The notes beneath the pieces are model-generated. The model made no database searches, had not been told where the DNA came from, and saw nothing but the letters and a program-made list of their open reading frames with translations. Of a stretch of DNA of 5,930 nucleotides, positions 1-5,859 are shown piece by piece. This stretch comes from Nitrospirota bacterium (lineage in GTDB: Bacteria; Nitrospirota; UBA9217). The stretch spans positions 1-5,930 of the forward strand of contig DAIDTZ010000210.1 in assembly GCA_027456925.1 (NCBI GenBank), written 5' to 3'. The first letter of the stretch is position 1. Each line of letters opens with the position of its first letter. Made by a program: the position numbers and the translations under genes.

Positions 1-2
1 AC

Positions 3-1802
3 ACGGCGCCGGGCCACGGTCAGGAAGACTACGAAGTCGGCCTCAAATACGGCCTCGATATTTACGCGCCGGTGGATCAAAAAGGCCGGTTCACAAAGGA
101 AGCCGGGGAGTTCGCGGGCCAGCAGGTGTTCAAGGCGAACAAGGCCATCATCGAACTGCTCCAAAACAGGGGCGCGCTCATGGCCGAGGAAAAGATCTCC
201 CACTCCTACCCCCACTGCTGGCGATGCAAGAACCCCGTGATCTTCCGGGCCACGGAGCAGTGGTTCATCTCCATGAAGAAGAACGACCTGCTCAGGAAGA
301 CCGTGGAGAACGCGAATTCCGTTGCCTGGGTGCCGGGATGTGGAAAGGACCGGTTCCTCTCCATGATCGAGAACCGTCCTGACTGGTGCATCTCGCGCCA
401 GCGCGCCTGGGGCGTCTCGATCGCCGCCTTTACCTGCACGGATTGCGGTCACCTGCTCCTTGAAAAACCGGTCATCGATCACGTCGCGGACATCGTTGAA
501 AAAGAGGGCTCCGACGTCTGGTTCATAAAACCCGCTTCCGACCTGCTGCCTCCGGGCACGTCCTGCAAAAAATGCGGCAAGCAGAACTTTGAAAAAGAAA
601 TGGACATCCTCGATGTGTGGTTCGATTCCGGGGTGAGCCATGCCGCGGTGCTGAAGCAGCGGAAGGAACTTTCCTGGCCCGCGGACATGTATTTGGAAGG
701 GAGCGATCAGCACCGGGGCTGGTTCCAGTCGTCGCTTCTCGCTTCCGTGGGGACCACGGGCAAAGCGCCGTACCGCACCGTGCTGACCCACGGTTTCACC
801 GTGGACGGGTCGGGAAAGAAGATGAGCAAATCATCGGGCAACGTCGTTGCTCCCCAGGAAGTCATCGACAAGTATGGGGCCGAGGTGCTCCGGCTGTGGG
901 TTTCGGCTGCGGACTACCGCGACGATATCAGGATTTCCCAGGAGATCCTCACGCACCTGGCTGAAGCGTACCGGAGGATCAGGAACACGAGCAGGTATCT
1001 GCTCGGCAACCTTTCCGACTTCGACCCCGATACGGACAAGGTTGCGGACAAGGACCTGCTCGAGATCGACCGCTGGGCGCTCCATCGCTTGCAGAAACTG
1101 ATCCAGCGCGTCCGGAAGGGATACGATGATTTCGAGTTTCACATCGTGTTCCATTCAGTGCATAATTTTTGCGCCGTGGACATGAGCTCCTTCTACCTCG
1201 ACATCCTGAAGGACCGGCTGTATACCGCGAAGGCCTCCTCGATCGAACGCCGGTCCGGCCAGACCGTCATGCATGCGATCCTTACCACCATGGTCCGTCT
1301 CATGGCGCCGGTGCTTTCCTTTACGGCCGATGAGGTCTGGCGTTACATGAAGGAGCGCGAAAAGACAGGGAGCGTGTTTCTCGCTCCCTTTCCCCAGGTC
1401 GACGAGAAATATATCGACGCCGACCTGGAAACGCGATGGGAAAAGATCATCGCCATACGCGGCGAAGCGGCCAAGGTGCTCGAAGCGCTCCGCAGGGACA
1501 AAAAGATCGGCCACTCCCTCGACTCCTGCGTTACGCTCTATGCAGAGCCGCAGGTGTTTGCGTTTTTGCAGGACTACCGGGACGACCTGGCATTTATCTT
1601 CATCGTGTCGTCGGTCGAAATCGTAAAAGAATCCGATGCGCCGGCTGACGCATATACGAGCGATATCGTCAAGGGTCTTCGTATCGCCGCCGGGCCGGCA
1701 AAGGGAGTAAAGTGCGGCCGTTGCTGGATGTACAGCGAGACCGTGGGGACGGTGAAGGACCACCCTGAATTGTGCGGCAGGTGCGGTAAAAATATTTCCT
1801 GA
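3..1802 (+). CDS. ileS: Isoleucyl-tRNA synthetase, 5'-truncated by window edge
   Basis: Class I aminoacyl-tRNA synthetase that charges tRNA-Ile in the cytoplasm and hydrolyses mischarged Val-tRNA-Ile. The frame is open to the left edge, giving 599 residues; bacterial IleRS is usually about 930, so the N-terminal part with the HIGH motif lies outside the window. A GTG at 72 is internal, because conserved sequence precedes it. Seen: the CP1 editing-site segment TAPGHGQEDYEVG at residues 1-13 (the D at 9 aligns with the editing aspartate of the family), a CxxC at 72/75, a zinc-ribbon-like pair CxxC 145/148 and 188/191, WFDSGVSH, GSDQHRGW, the KMSKS ATP-binding loop at 273-277 (bases 819-833), an anticodon-binding helical region, and the C-terminal zinc finger CxxC 571/574 and 591/594. 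That finger marks the common bacterial form rather than the eukaryote-like form. The gene ends normally with TGA and is followed by lspA in the same direction. Confidence 0.98.
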   Translation, partial: TAPGHGQEDYEVGLKYGLDIYAPVDQKGRFTKEAGEFAGQQVFKANKAIIELLQNRGALMAEEKISHSYPHCWRCKNPVIFRATEQWFISMKKNDLLRKTVENANSVAWVPGCGKDRFLSMIENRPDWCISRQRAWGVSIAAFTCTDCGHLLLEKPVIDHVADIVEKEGSDVWFIKPASDLLPPGTSCKKCGKQNFEKEMDILDVWFDSGVSHAAVLKQRKELSWPADMYLEGSDQHRGWFQSSLLASVGTTGKAPYRTVLTHGFTVDGSGKKMSKSSGNVVAPQEVIDKYGAEVLRLWVSAADYRDDIRISQEILTHLAEAYRRIRNTSRYLLGNLSDFDPDTDKVADKDLLEIDRWALHRLQKLIQRVRKGYDDFEFHIVFHSVHNFCAVDMSSFYLDILKDRLYTAKASSIERRSGQTVMHAILTTMVRLMAPVLSFTADEVWRYMKEREKTGSVFLAPFPQVDEKYIDADLETRWEKIIAIRGEAAKVLEALRRDKKIGHSLDSCVTLYAEPQVFAFLQDYRDDLAFIFIVSSVEIVKESDAPADAYTSDIVKGLRIAAGPAKGVKCGRCWMYSETVGTVKDHPELCGRCGKNIS

Positions 1803-1811
1803 AACGGAGAA

Positions 1812-1856
1812 GGGGAAAAGATGACCGGGACGCCATGGTGGTCCCCCGTTTTCCCT
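1812..1856 (+). other. Inverted repeat (possible mRNA hairpin) between ileS and lspA
   Basis: Bases 1813-1819 (GGGAAAA) pair perfectly with 1849-1855 (TTTTCCC), with one more G-T pair outside. Inside, GGGAC at 1827-1831 can pair with GTCCC at 1841-1845. There is no T-run after the right arm, so it does not look like an intrinsic terminator. The left arm contains a Shine-Dalgarno-like AGGGG, and the ATG at 1821 would lie inside the structure, while the AGGAG serving TTG 1875 is outside it. A role in translation or mRNA processing is inference only. Confidence 0.4.
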
Positions 1857-1863
1857 ATCCATA

Positions 1864-1868
1864 AGGAG
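1864..1868 (+). promoter_or_regulatory. Ribosome binding site deciding the TTG start of lspA
   Basis: AGGAG ends 6 bases before TTG 1875. This is the best-spaced Shine-Dalgarno sequence near a start that gives a normal-length LspA, so it favours TTG 1875 over the upstream ATG 1821. Confidence 0.7.
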
Positions 1869-1874
1869 TTCTCA

Positions 1875-2378
1875 TTGAAGAACAAGTACGCTTGGGTCGG
1901 ATCGATCATGTCCATCGTGTTGATTGCCGACCAATTCACGAAATATCTCGTTACAACCCGCGTCCGCCTTTATAGTATCATTCCCGTGGTCCCGGGGTTT
2001 TTCAACATTACCCATGTGCGAAACCGGGGCGCGGCCTTCGGCATCCTGGCCGGAGCGCCGGAGATCTGGCGAAGCTTGTTCTTCATCTCCGTGACGATCG
2101 CGGCCATCGCCGTGATCGGCGGGCTCATCTGGAAAACCCATGAACGCCTGCTGGTGACGGCGTTTTCCCTCATCGCGGGCGGGGCAATCGGCAATCTGAT
2201 CGACCGGGTCCGCTACGGTGAAGTCGTCGACTTCATTCAGTGGTACGTGAAATCCCATTACTGGCCGTCATTCAACGTTGCCGATTCAGCCATCTCCATA
2301 GGGGTGGCGCTCTTGGTACTCGATATGCTTTTAAAGAAGCCGCAGGAAACGAAAGAAAACGAAACAACGAACCGGTGA
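1875..2378 (+). CDS. lspA: Lipoprotein signal peptidase (signal peptidase II)
   Basis: Inner-membrane aspartyl protease that removes the signal peptide from diacylglyceryl-modified prolipoproteins, the step after Lgt. The chosen TTG start gives 167 residues, close to the usual 150-170, beginning MKNKYAW and preceded by AGGAG at 1864-1868 with 6 bases of spacing. An in-frame ATG at 1821 would add 18 residues (start MTGTPWW); it also has a purine-rich AGGGG upstream but lies in a possible hairpin, and the extra residues look unlike the family. Seen: DQFTK at 19-23, NRGAAFG at 50-56, GGAIGNLIDR at 102-111, VVDF with the likely catalytic D119, and FNVADS with the likely catalytic D137. Four hydrophobic stretches fit the family's four membrane helices, followed by a charged C-terminal tail. 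It lies 72 bases after ileS, a widespread arrangement, and probably belongs to the same transcript. Confidence 0.96.
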   Translation: MKNKYAWVGSIMSIVLIADQFTKYLVTTRVRLYSIIPVVPGFFNITHVRNRGAAFGILAGAPEIWRSLFFISVTIAAIAVIGGLIWKTHERLLVTAFSLIAGGAIGNLIDRVRYGEVVDFIQWYVKSHYWPSFNVADSAISIGVALLVLDMLLKKPQETKENETTNR

Positions 2379-2454
2379 AGGGACGAAAGGGGAGACGATT
2401 ATCCATTGTCCGCACCCCCCCGCTCTGCCTGTTTTCCGCTGAAGGAGTAAATGA

Positions 2455-3285
2455 ATGCATCCCATCCTTTTTGAAATACCGCGCATGGAATTCCTGAACT
2501 GGGTCCTCGGTCCCATTCCCATCAGGTTGTACGGCCTGATGATCGGACTCGGCTTCGTCCTCGGCATTTTCCTCGCAGCGCGCCAGGCAAAAAAGGAGGG
2601 GGTCAACCCGGACCGGGTCCTCGACCTGGGGGTGTACGTTCTTCTCGCGGCCATCGTGGGGGCACGCGCACTCTTCGTACTGACCGATCTGCACGAGTTC
2701 GCAGGAAAACCGCTCGAAGCTTTTGCCCTCTGGAAAGGCGGGCTCGTATTCTACGGCGGCCTTCTTGCCGCTGTTCCAATCGGCATCTGGTATCTCAAGA
2801 AACACGGACTTCCGGTCTGGAAAACCGTCGATATCATGGCCCCGTCCATTGCGCTCGGCCAGGCATTCGGCAGGCTCGGCTGCTTTTCCGCGGGTTGTTG
2901 TTACGGCGCGCCTTCGCATGGCTGGTTCTCCGTGGTTTTCAACGATCCCCATTCCCTGGCGCCGCTCGGGGTCCCGCTCTATCCTACGCAGCTTACGGAG
3001 TCCTTCGGCGCTTTCCTGATCTTCGGCGCCCTCCTGTTCCTCCGCAGGTATAAAAAATTCGACGGACAGCTTTTCTGGCTCTACGTCGTGTTCTACGCCG
3101 TTCTTCGGTTCATCATCGAGTTCTTCCGCGGAGATGCCATCCGGGGGCTGTACTTCGGCAATGCGATCTCGACGTCGCAGCTCATCGCGATCGGGATGCT
3201 TGCCCTGTCGGGCTTCATGCTCTGGAGGCTCGGGCAGGCAAATACGCTCCAGCCCCGGATGAACACGGGTAAGGCCAAACAATGA
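2455..3285 (+). CDS. lgt: Prolipoprotein diacylglyceryl transferase
   Basis: Integral inner-membrane enzyme that transfers diacylglycerol from phosphatidylglycerol to the lipobox cysteine of prolipoproteins, the first lipoprotein maturation step. The 276 residues match the usual 260-300. Start ATG 2455 has AAGGAG at 2442-2447, 7 bases upstream, and gives the family-like N-terminus MHPILFEIP. Seen: PIRLYGLMIGLGF near 22-34, GGLVFYGGL at 95-103, the Lgt signature GRLGCFSAGCCYG at 139-151 with R140 aligning to E. coli R143, YPTQL near 181, and RFIIEFFRG with R225, a likely counterpart of the E. coli C-terminal essential arginine. Several hydrophobic segments fit the seven-helix topology. Where E. 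coli has H103 (HGG), this protein has Y100 (YGG). I remember this substitution from many non-gammaproteobacterial Lgt proteins, so it does not argue against function. It lies 76 bases after lspA, whose product acts on the Lgt product. Confidence 0.97.
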   Translation: MHPILFEIPRMEFLNWVLGPIPIRLYGLMIGLGFVLGIFLAARQAKKEGVNPDRVLDLGVYVLLAAIVGARALFVLTDLHEFAGKPLEAFALWKGGLVFYGGLLAAVPIGIWYLKKHGLPVWKTVDIMAPSIALGQAFGRLGCFSAGCCYGAPSHGWFSVVFNDPHSLAPLGVPLYPTQLTESFGAFLIFGALLFLRRYKKFDGQLFWLYVVFYAVLRFIIEFFRGDAIRGLYFGNAISTSQLIAIGMLALSGFMLWRLGQANTLQPRMNTGKAKQ

Positions 3286-3410
3286 GCATCCGCGAATTTC
3301 ACAAAAAAACGACTGAACAGCAAGCCGGGTTTTGAAGAAATAATTTTTTGTGACGTAGTCTTCCCTGTGCGCTCATTCCCGGCAAGCCGAGGTTTGCCGT
3401 CCATCATCCC
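3286..3410. other. lgt-rluD intergenic region
   Basis: This 125-base gap has an A/T-rich first part (3301-3350) and shows no convincing promoter or terminator. A 17-codon reading frame (MSIREFHKKTTEQQAGF, 3282-3335) begins in the ATGA overlapping the lgt stop, but nothing else supports it as a gene. A short inverted repeat, CGGCAA at 3380-3385 and TTGCCG at 3394-3399, encloses an 8-base loop containing GAGG, just before rluD. There is no T-run. An internal promoter for rluD in the A/T-rich part is possible but not shown. Confidence 0.5.
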
Positions 3411-4370
3411 ATGCCGATCATTACCCATATCGTCACCGAAAAGCACGTCAACAAACGCCTCGATATTTTTATCGCCCACTACGAGGGGCACATCTCGCGG
3501 AACCGCATTCAGGCCCTCATCAAGCACGGCCAGGCGCTGGTGAACGGCAAGGTTGAAAAACCCGGGTACAAGGTCAAGCTTGGGGAGAGCGTCACGCTCG
3601 ACCTGCCCGAACGGCACGTTCATACGGTGCTGCCGGAGTCCATCCCGCTTTCCATTATTTTCGAGGACTCCCATATCATCGTTTTGAACAAACCCGCAGG
3701 GCTCGTGGTGCACCCCGCTCCGGGAAACTACACGGGCACGCTCGTGAACGCCCTTTTGTTTCATTACGGGAGCTTGCCGTCCCTGGGCGGGGGCGCGGAA
3801 GATGCGCGCGAGCGGGCCGGCATCGTACACCGGCTGGACAAGGACACGTCGGGCGTCATGGTCGTCGCTCGAACGCAGGAGGCGCTCCGCTCGTTGTCTG
3901 CCCAGTTTAAAAACCGGATCGTCAAAAAACGCTACCTTGCGCTCGTGGCGGGCGTGATCAAAAAGGGATCAGGCACGATCGAGGTCGGCCTCGGTAGGCA
4001 CGTGACGGAACGAAAAAAAATCAGCACTCATACCCACAAGGCTCGCGAAGCCGTTACAAGCTTTGTCGTCAAGGAACGTTTTCAGAATGCGACGCTCGTG
4101 GAAGTTGAAATTAAAACCGGCCGCACGCACCAGATCCGCGTGCACATGGCCCATATCGGCCACCCCGTCCTGGGAGACCGGGTCTACGGCGGAAGTAGGT
4201 CTCCGAAGTCCGGAGAAGGGAACATCCCCCGGCAGATGCTGCATGCGGAAATGCTCTCGCTGCTCCACCCGGACACACGGGCGCCCCTCTCGTTCACGGC
4301 GCCGCCGCCGCCGGACATGGCGGGGATACTGGAAAAGTTGAGGGGGCAAAAGAGAAGTTCAGTGCACTGA
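3411..4370 (+). CDS. rluD: RluD-type 23S rRNA pseudouridine synthase (RluA family)
   Basis: Converts specific uridines of 23S rRNA to pseudouridine. E. coli RluD modifies 1911, 1915 and 1917 in helix 69, but the exact target here is inferred. Its 319 residues fit the family (about 300-330). Seen: an N-terminal S4 RNA-binding domain at about 14-75 (VNKRLDIFI, SRNRIQALI, VNGK), the catalytic motif HRLDKDTSG with the nucleophilic aspartate D143, KKRYLALV, and the RTHQIRVH motif at 238-245 followed by GHPVLGDRVYGG. ATG 3411 is the only standard start between the in-frame stop at 3351-3353 and the conserved S4 domain, yet no Shine-Dalgarno sequence stands at normal distance. The nearest, GAGG at 3389-3392, lies 18 bases upstream in the loop of a small inverted repeat. 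The S4 domain plus full catalytic core favours RluD over RluA or RluC, though paralogue assignment is less sure than family. Confidence 0.93.
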   Translation: MPIITHIVTEKHVNKRLDIFIAHYEGHISRNRIQALIKHGQALVNGKVEKPGYKVKLGESVTLDLPERHVHTVLPESIPLSIIFEDSHIIVLNKPAGLVVHPAPGNYTGTLVNALLFHYGSLPSLGGGAEDARERAGIVHRLDKDTSGVMVVARTQEALRSLSAQFKNRIVKKRYLALVAGVIKKGSGTIEVGLGRHVTERKKISTHTHKAREAVTSFVVKERFQNATLVEVEIKTGRTHQIRVHMAHIGHPVLGDRVYGGSRSPKSGEGNIPRQMLHAEMLSLLHPDTRAPLSFTAPPPPDMAGILEKLRGQKRSSVH

Positions 4371-4395
4371 GCAATTATTATAGAAGAAGCACTTA

Positions 4396-4523
4396 GACAC
4401 AGAAGAAGCGGATTAACACATGAGTAAAGCGGATACATCCGAAAGCAAGGCTATCACCTGTTGGGGAAACTACTAGAAGAAAAATCCGCCCTTGTCCGAC
4501 TCTGATCAGATTTGGTCCGTGTC
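4396..4523. repeat. Degenerate imperfect inverted repeat between convergent rluD and rlmN
   Basis: The 164 bases between the rluD and rlmN stop codons contain no gene. They hold two arms of about 45 bases in inverted orientation: the left arm runs from GACAC at 4396-4400 to GCGGAT at 4429-4434, and the right arm from ATCCGC at 4484-4489 to GTGTC at 4519-4523. Aligned by reverse complement, the outer GACAC and inner GCGGAT match with a one-base offset, and the sequence between them is diverged. The left arm has a second GCGGAT at 4408-4413, 21 bases from the first. The right arm has TC(CG) steps at 4485, 4495, 4506 and 4516. A perfect palindrome TCTGATCAGA lies at 4501-4510. From memory, strings such as GCGGATTAACACGGAT recur between genes in many environmental bacterial genomes, and this looks like a decayed copy. 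That resemblance is unverified. It may also serve as a two-way transcription end, but no classic hairpin plus T-run is visible. Confidence 0.6.
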
Positions 4524-4534
4524 AAATGCCGTTT

Positions 4535-5590
4535 TTAGGATTGTTGATCGGAGCGGCCCGCCCGAAGCTGGCCGCATGCGGCATGGACGTCGCGGCCGCG
4601 GCTGTTCCTGACCACGGCCACAAAATTTTCCAGCAGGAGCATGTCCCTGAATACGAAGGCGCGCTGCTCATCAGGGCGCTCATAGGCGCAGCCGGGGAAG
4701 GGGTTGAACAACAGGATATTGATCATACAAGGCAGATCTCGAAGAAGTTCCATTAGTCTTCGCGCATCTTCATGGGAATCATTGATCCCTTTCATGAGCA
4801 GGTACTCGATCGTCACGGTCCTGCCGGTCTTGTCACAGTACAGCCGCAGGGCTTCCATCAACCGGGCGATGGGATAGGTTTTGTTCACGGGCATGAGCCT
4901 GTCACGCAGCTCATCCGTTGTCGCGTGTAACGACACGGCCAGGCTTGCCTCCATCTCGCCGGCCATCCGTTCGATCATCGGCGCGATTCCGCAGGTGGAG
5001 AGGGTGACTTTTTTCGGTGAATAGCCCATCCCGTTCCGGTCGGTAACGATCTCAACAAAGGACTTGACCGCGCCATAGTTGCTGAGCGGCTCTCCGGTGC
5101 CCATGAGCACGATGTTCGTGATCGGTTGATTCCCGATGATTTTCAGCGCAGCGAAAAACTGATTCACCATCTCCGACACGGCAAGGTTCCGCACCAGCCC
5201 CTCGGAGCCGGTAAGGCAGAAGCCGCAACCCGAAGCGCAGCCCACCTGTGATGAAACGCAGAGGGTGAGCCTGTTCGGACCCGGGATCAGGACTCCCTCA
5301 ACGGTTTTTCCGTCGCCGAGCCGGTAGAGCAGCTTGGTGGTCCCATCCTCCGAGGCGCTCTGCTTCTCGATCACGAGCGACGACAGGACACTGTGCCGCT
5401 TCAATTGCTCGCGGAAGGGCCGGTTCAGATCCGCCATGGCGTCGAAGTCTTCCACCTGTTTCCGGTACAGCCATACGGCGACGCGGGTCCCTTGCCCGGG
5501 CTTCTGTCCGAGTTCTTCCGTGCAGAACCGGTCGATACCCTCGGGCGTGAGCGACCTGAGGTCGATGCTCTCGTTCAATGTCCTATCCAT
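4535..5590 (-). CDS. rlmN: Dual-specificity 23S rRNA/tRNA adenine-C2 methyltransferase
   Basis: Radical SAM enzyme that, in E. coli, makes 2-methyladenosine at A2503 of 23S rRNA in the peptidyl-transferase centre and at A37 of some tRNAs. The 351 residues fit the usual 340-390. Seen: a helical N-terminal RNA-binding region (1-90), the iron-sulfur motif CxxxCxxC at C118, C122 and C125, LCVSSQVG containing C111 (aligning with E. coli C118), GTGEPLSNY for SAM binding, LSTCGI, LAVSLHA, IEYLLMKGIND, NILLFNPFPG, and the C-terminal SRGRDVHAACGQL with C339, the methyl-carrying cysteine (E. coli C355). All cysteines needed for the two-cysteine mechanism are present. C339 and the TG following the cluster favour RlmN; the related Cfr is a less likely alternative. 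Start ATG 5588-5590 has AAAGG 8 bases upstream. It converges with rluD, so is transcribed separately, with its own likely -10 box at 5653-5658. Confidence 0.97.
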   Translation of the reverse strand: MDRTLNESIDLRSLTPEGIDRFCTEELGQKPGQGTRVAVWLYRKQVEDFDAMADLNRPFREQLKRHSVLSSLVIEKQSASEDGTTKLLYRLGDGKTVEGVLIPGPNRLTLCVSSQVGCASGCGFCLTGSEGLVRNLAVSEMVNQFFAALKIIGNQPITNIVLMGTGEPLSNYGAVKSFVEIVTDRNGMGYSPKKVTLSTCGIAPMIERMAGEMEASLAVSLHATTDELRDRLMPVNKTYPIARLMEALRLYCDKTGRTVTIEYLLMKGINDSHEDARRLMELLRDLPCMINILLFNPFPGCAYERPDEQRAFVFRDMLLLENFVAVVRNSRGRDVHAACGQLRAGRSDQQS

Positions 5591-5652
5591 AAGGAGCGCC
5601 TTTCGCTTTGATTGATGAAATAGTAATCCGAACGACCTCTCATTGCAAGCGG

Positions 5653-5658
5653 ATTATA
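5653..5658 (-). promoter_or_regulatory. Probable -10 box of the rlmN promoter
   Basis: On the minus strand these bases read TATAAT, a perfect sigma70-type -10 hexamer, about 63 bases upstream of the rlmN start. A start of transcription near 5646 would give a leader of roughly 55 bases. The matching -35 region, 16-18 bases further upstream, is G-rich (around GCGGGA) and poor, and there is no TG extension, so activity may be modest or need an activator. Confidence 0.5.
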
Positions 5659-5733
5659 CTGAAACCCGTTGGCAGTCCCGCGTTAAATATGCTAAGAATG
5701 AGCCCTAAAGTCATGAAATAAAGAAAAACATCC

Positions 5734-5762
5734 TTGACAATGAGGGCCTTTCTCTTTATATT
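5734..5762 (+). promoter_or_regulatory. Consensus sigma70-type promoter of tRNA-Leu
   Basis: TTGACA at 5734-5739 is a perfect -35 hexamer and TATATT at 5757-5762 a near-perfect -10, separated by exactly 17 bases. Transcription would begin about 5768-5770, only a few bases before the mature tRNA 5' end at 5773. The box strength and very short leader are typical of stable-RNA promoters. It points away from rlmN. Confidence 0.88.
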
Positions 5763-5772
5763 ACTCACTCGT

Positions 5773-5859
5773 GCCGAAGTGGTGGAACTGGTAGACGCGC
5801 TGCGTTCAGGGCGCAGTGGGAGCAATCCCGTGGGGGTTCGAGTCCCCCCTTCGGCACCA
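5773..5859 (+). tRNA. tRNA-Leu, anticodon CAG
   Basis: An 87-base class II tRNA with all arms intact. The acceptor stem GCCGAAG (5773-5779) pairs with CTTCGGC (5849-5855), followed by discriminator A and an encoded CCA at 5857-5859. A three-pair D stem encloses a loop containing TGGTAGA. The anticodon stem CTGCG/CGCAG (5800-5804/5812-5816) is perfect, with loop TTCAGGG and anticodon CAG at 5807-5809. The long variable arm GGGA-GCAA-TCCC, typical of leucine tRNA, is present. The T stem GGGGG/CCCCC encloses TTCGAGT. The anticodon reads CUG codons. The gene is complete and looks functional, and a consensus promoter sits directly upstream. Confidence 0.98.

Noticed and set aside
72..74. GTG as the start of ileS
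   Set aside because: Conserved editing-domain sequence is encoded upstream of it in the same frame, so the true start is outside the window.
1155..1862. Minus-strand open frame of 235 codons opposite the ileS 3' half
   Set aside because: It mirrors the conserved anticodon-binding and zinc-finger coding sequence of ileS and shows no family features.
2272..3282. Long minus-strand open frame of 336 codons opposite lgt
   Set aside because: It lies antisense to a clearly conserved gene, is rich in charged residues with no recognisable motif, and long antisense frames are usual in GC-rich coding DNA.
3093..3830. Minus-strand open frame of 245 codons spanning lgt end, the gap and rluD start
   Set aside because: It crosses two conserved plus-strand genes, with no motif or plausible start context.
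4359..4370. 12-base palindrome TCAGTGCACTGA at the rluD stop codon, considered as a terminator
   Set aside because: It has no loop and no following T-run; most of it is coding sequence.
4371..4534. A mobile element or CRISPR unit in the rluD-rlmN gap
   Set aside because: There is no transposase, no target-site duplication seen and no regular repeat-spacer pattern; the arms are too diverged for a recent insertion.
4526..4756. Plus-strand open frame of 76 codons opposite the rlmN 3' end
   Set aside because: It is the antisense of the conserved C-terminal part of RlmN, including the cysteine C339 region.
5640..5825. Minus-strand 61-codon open frame
   Set aside because: It overlaps the tRNA-Leu gene and its promoter antisense, so it is a chance frame.
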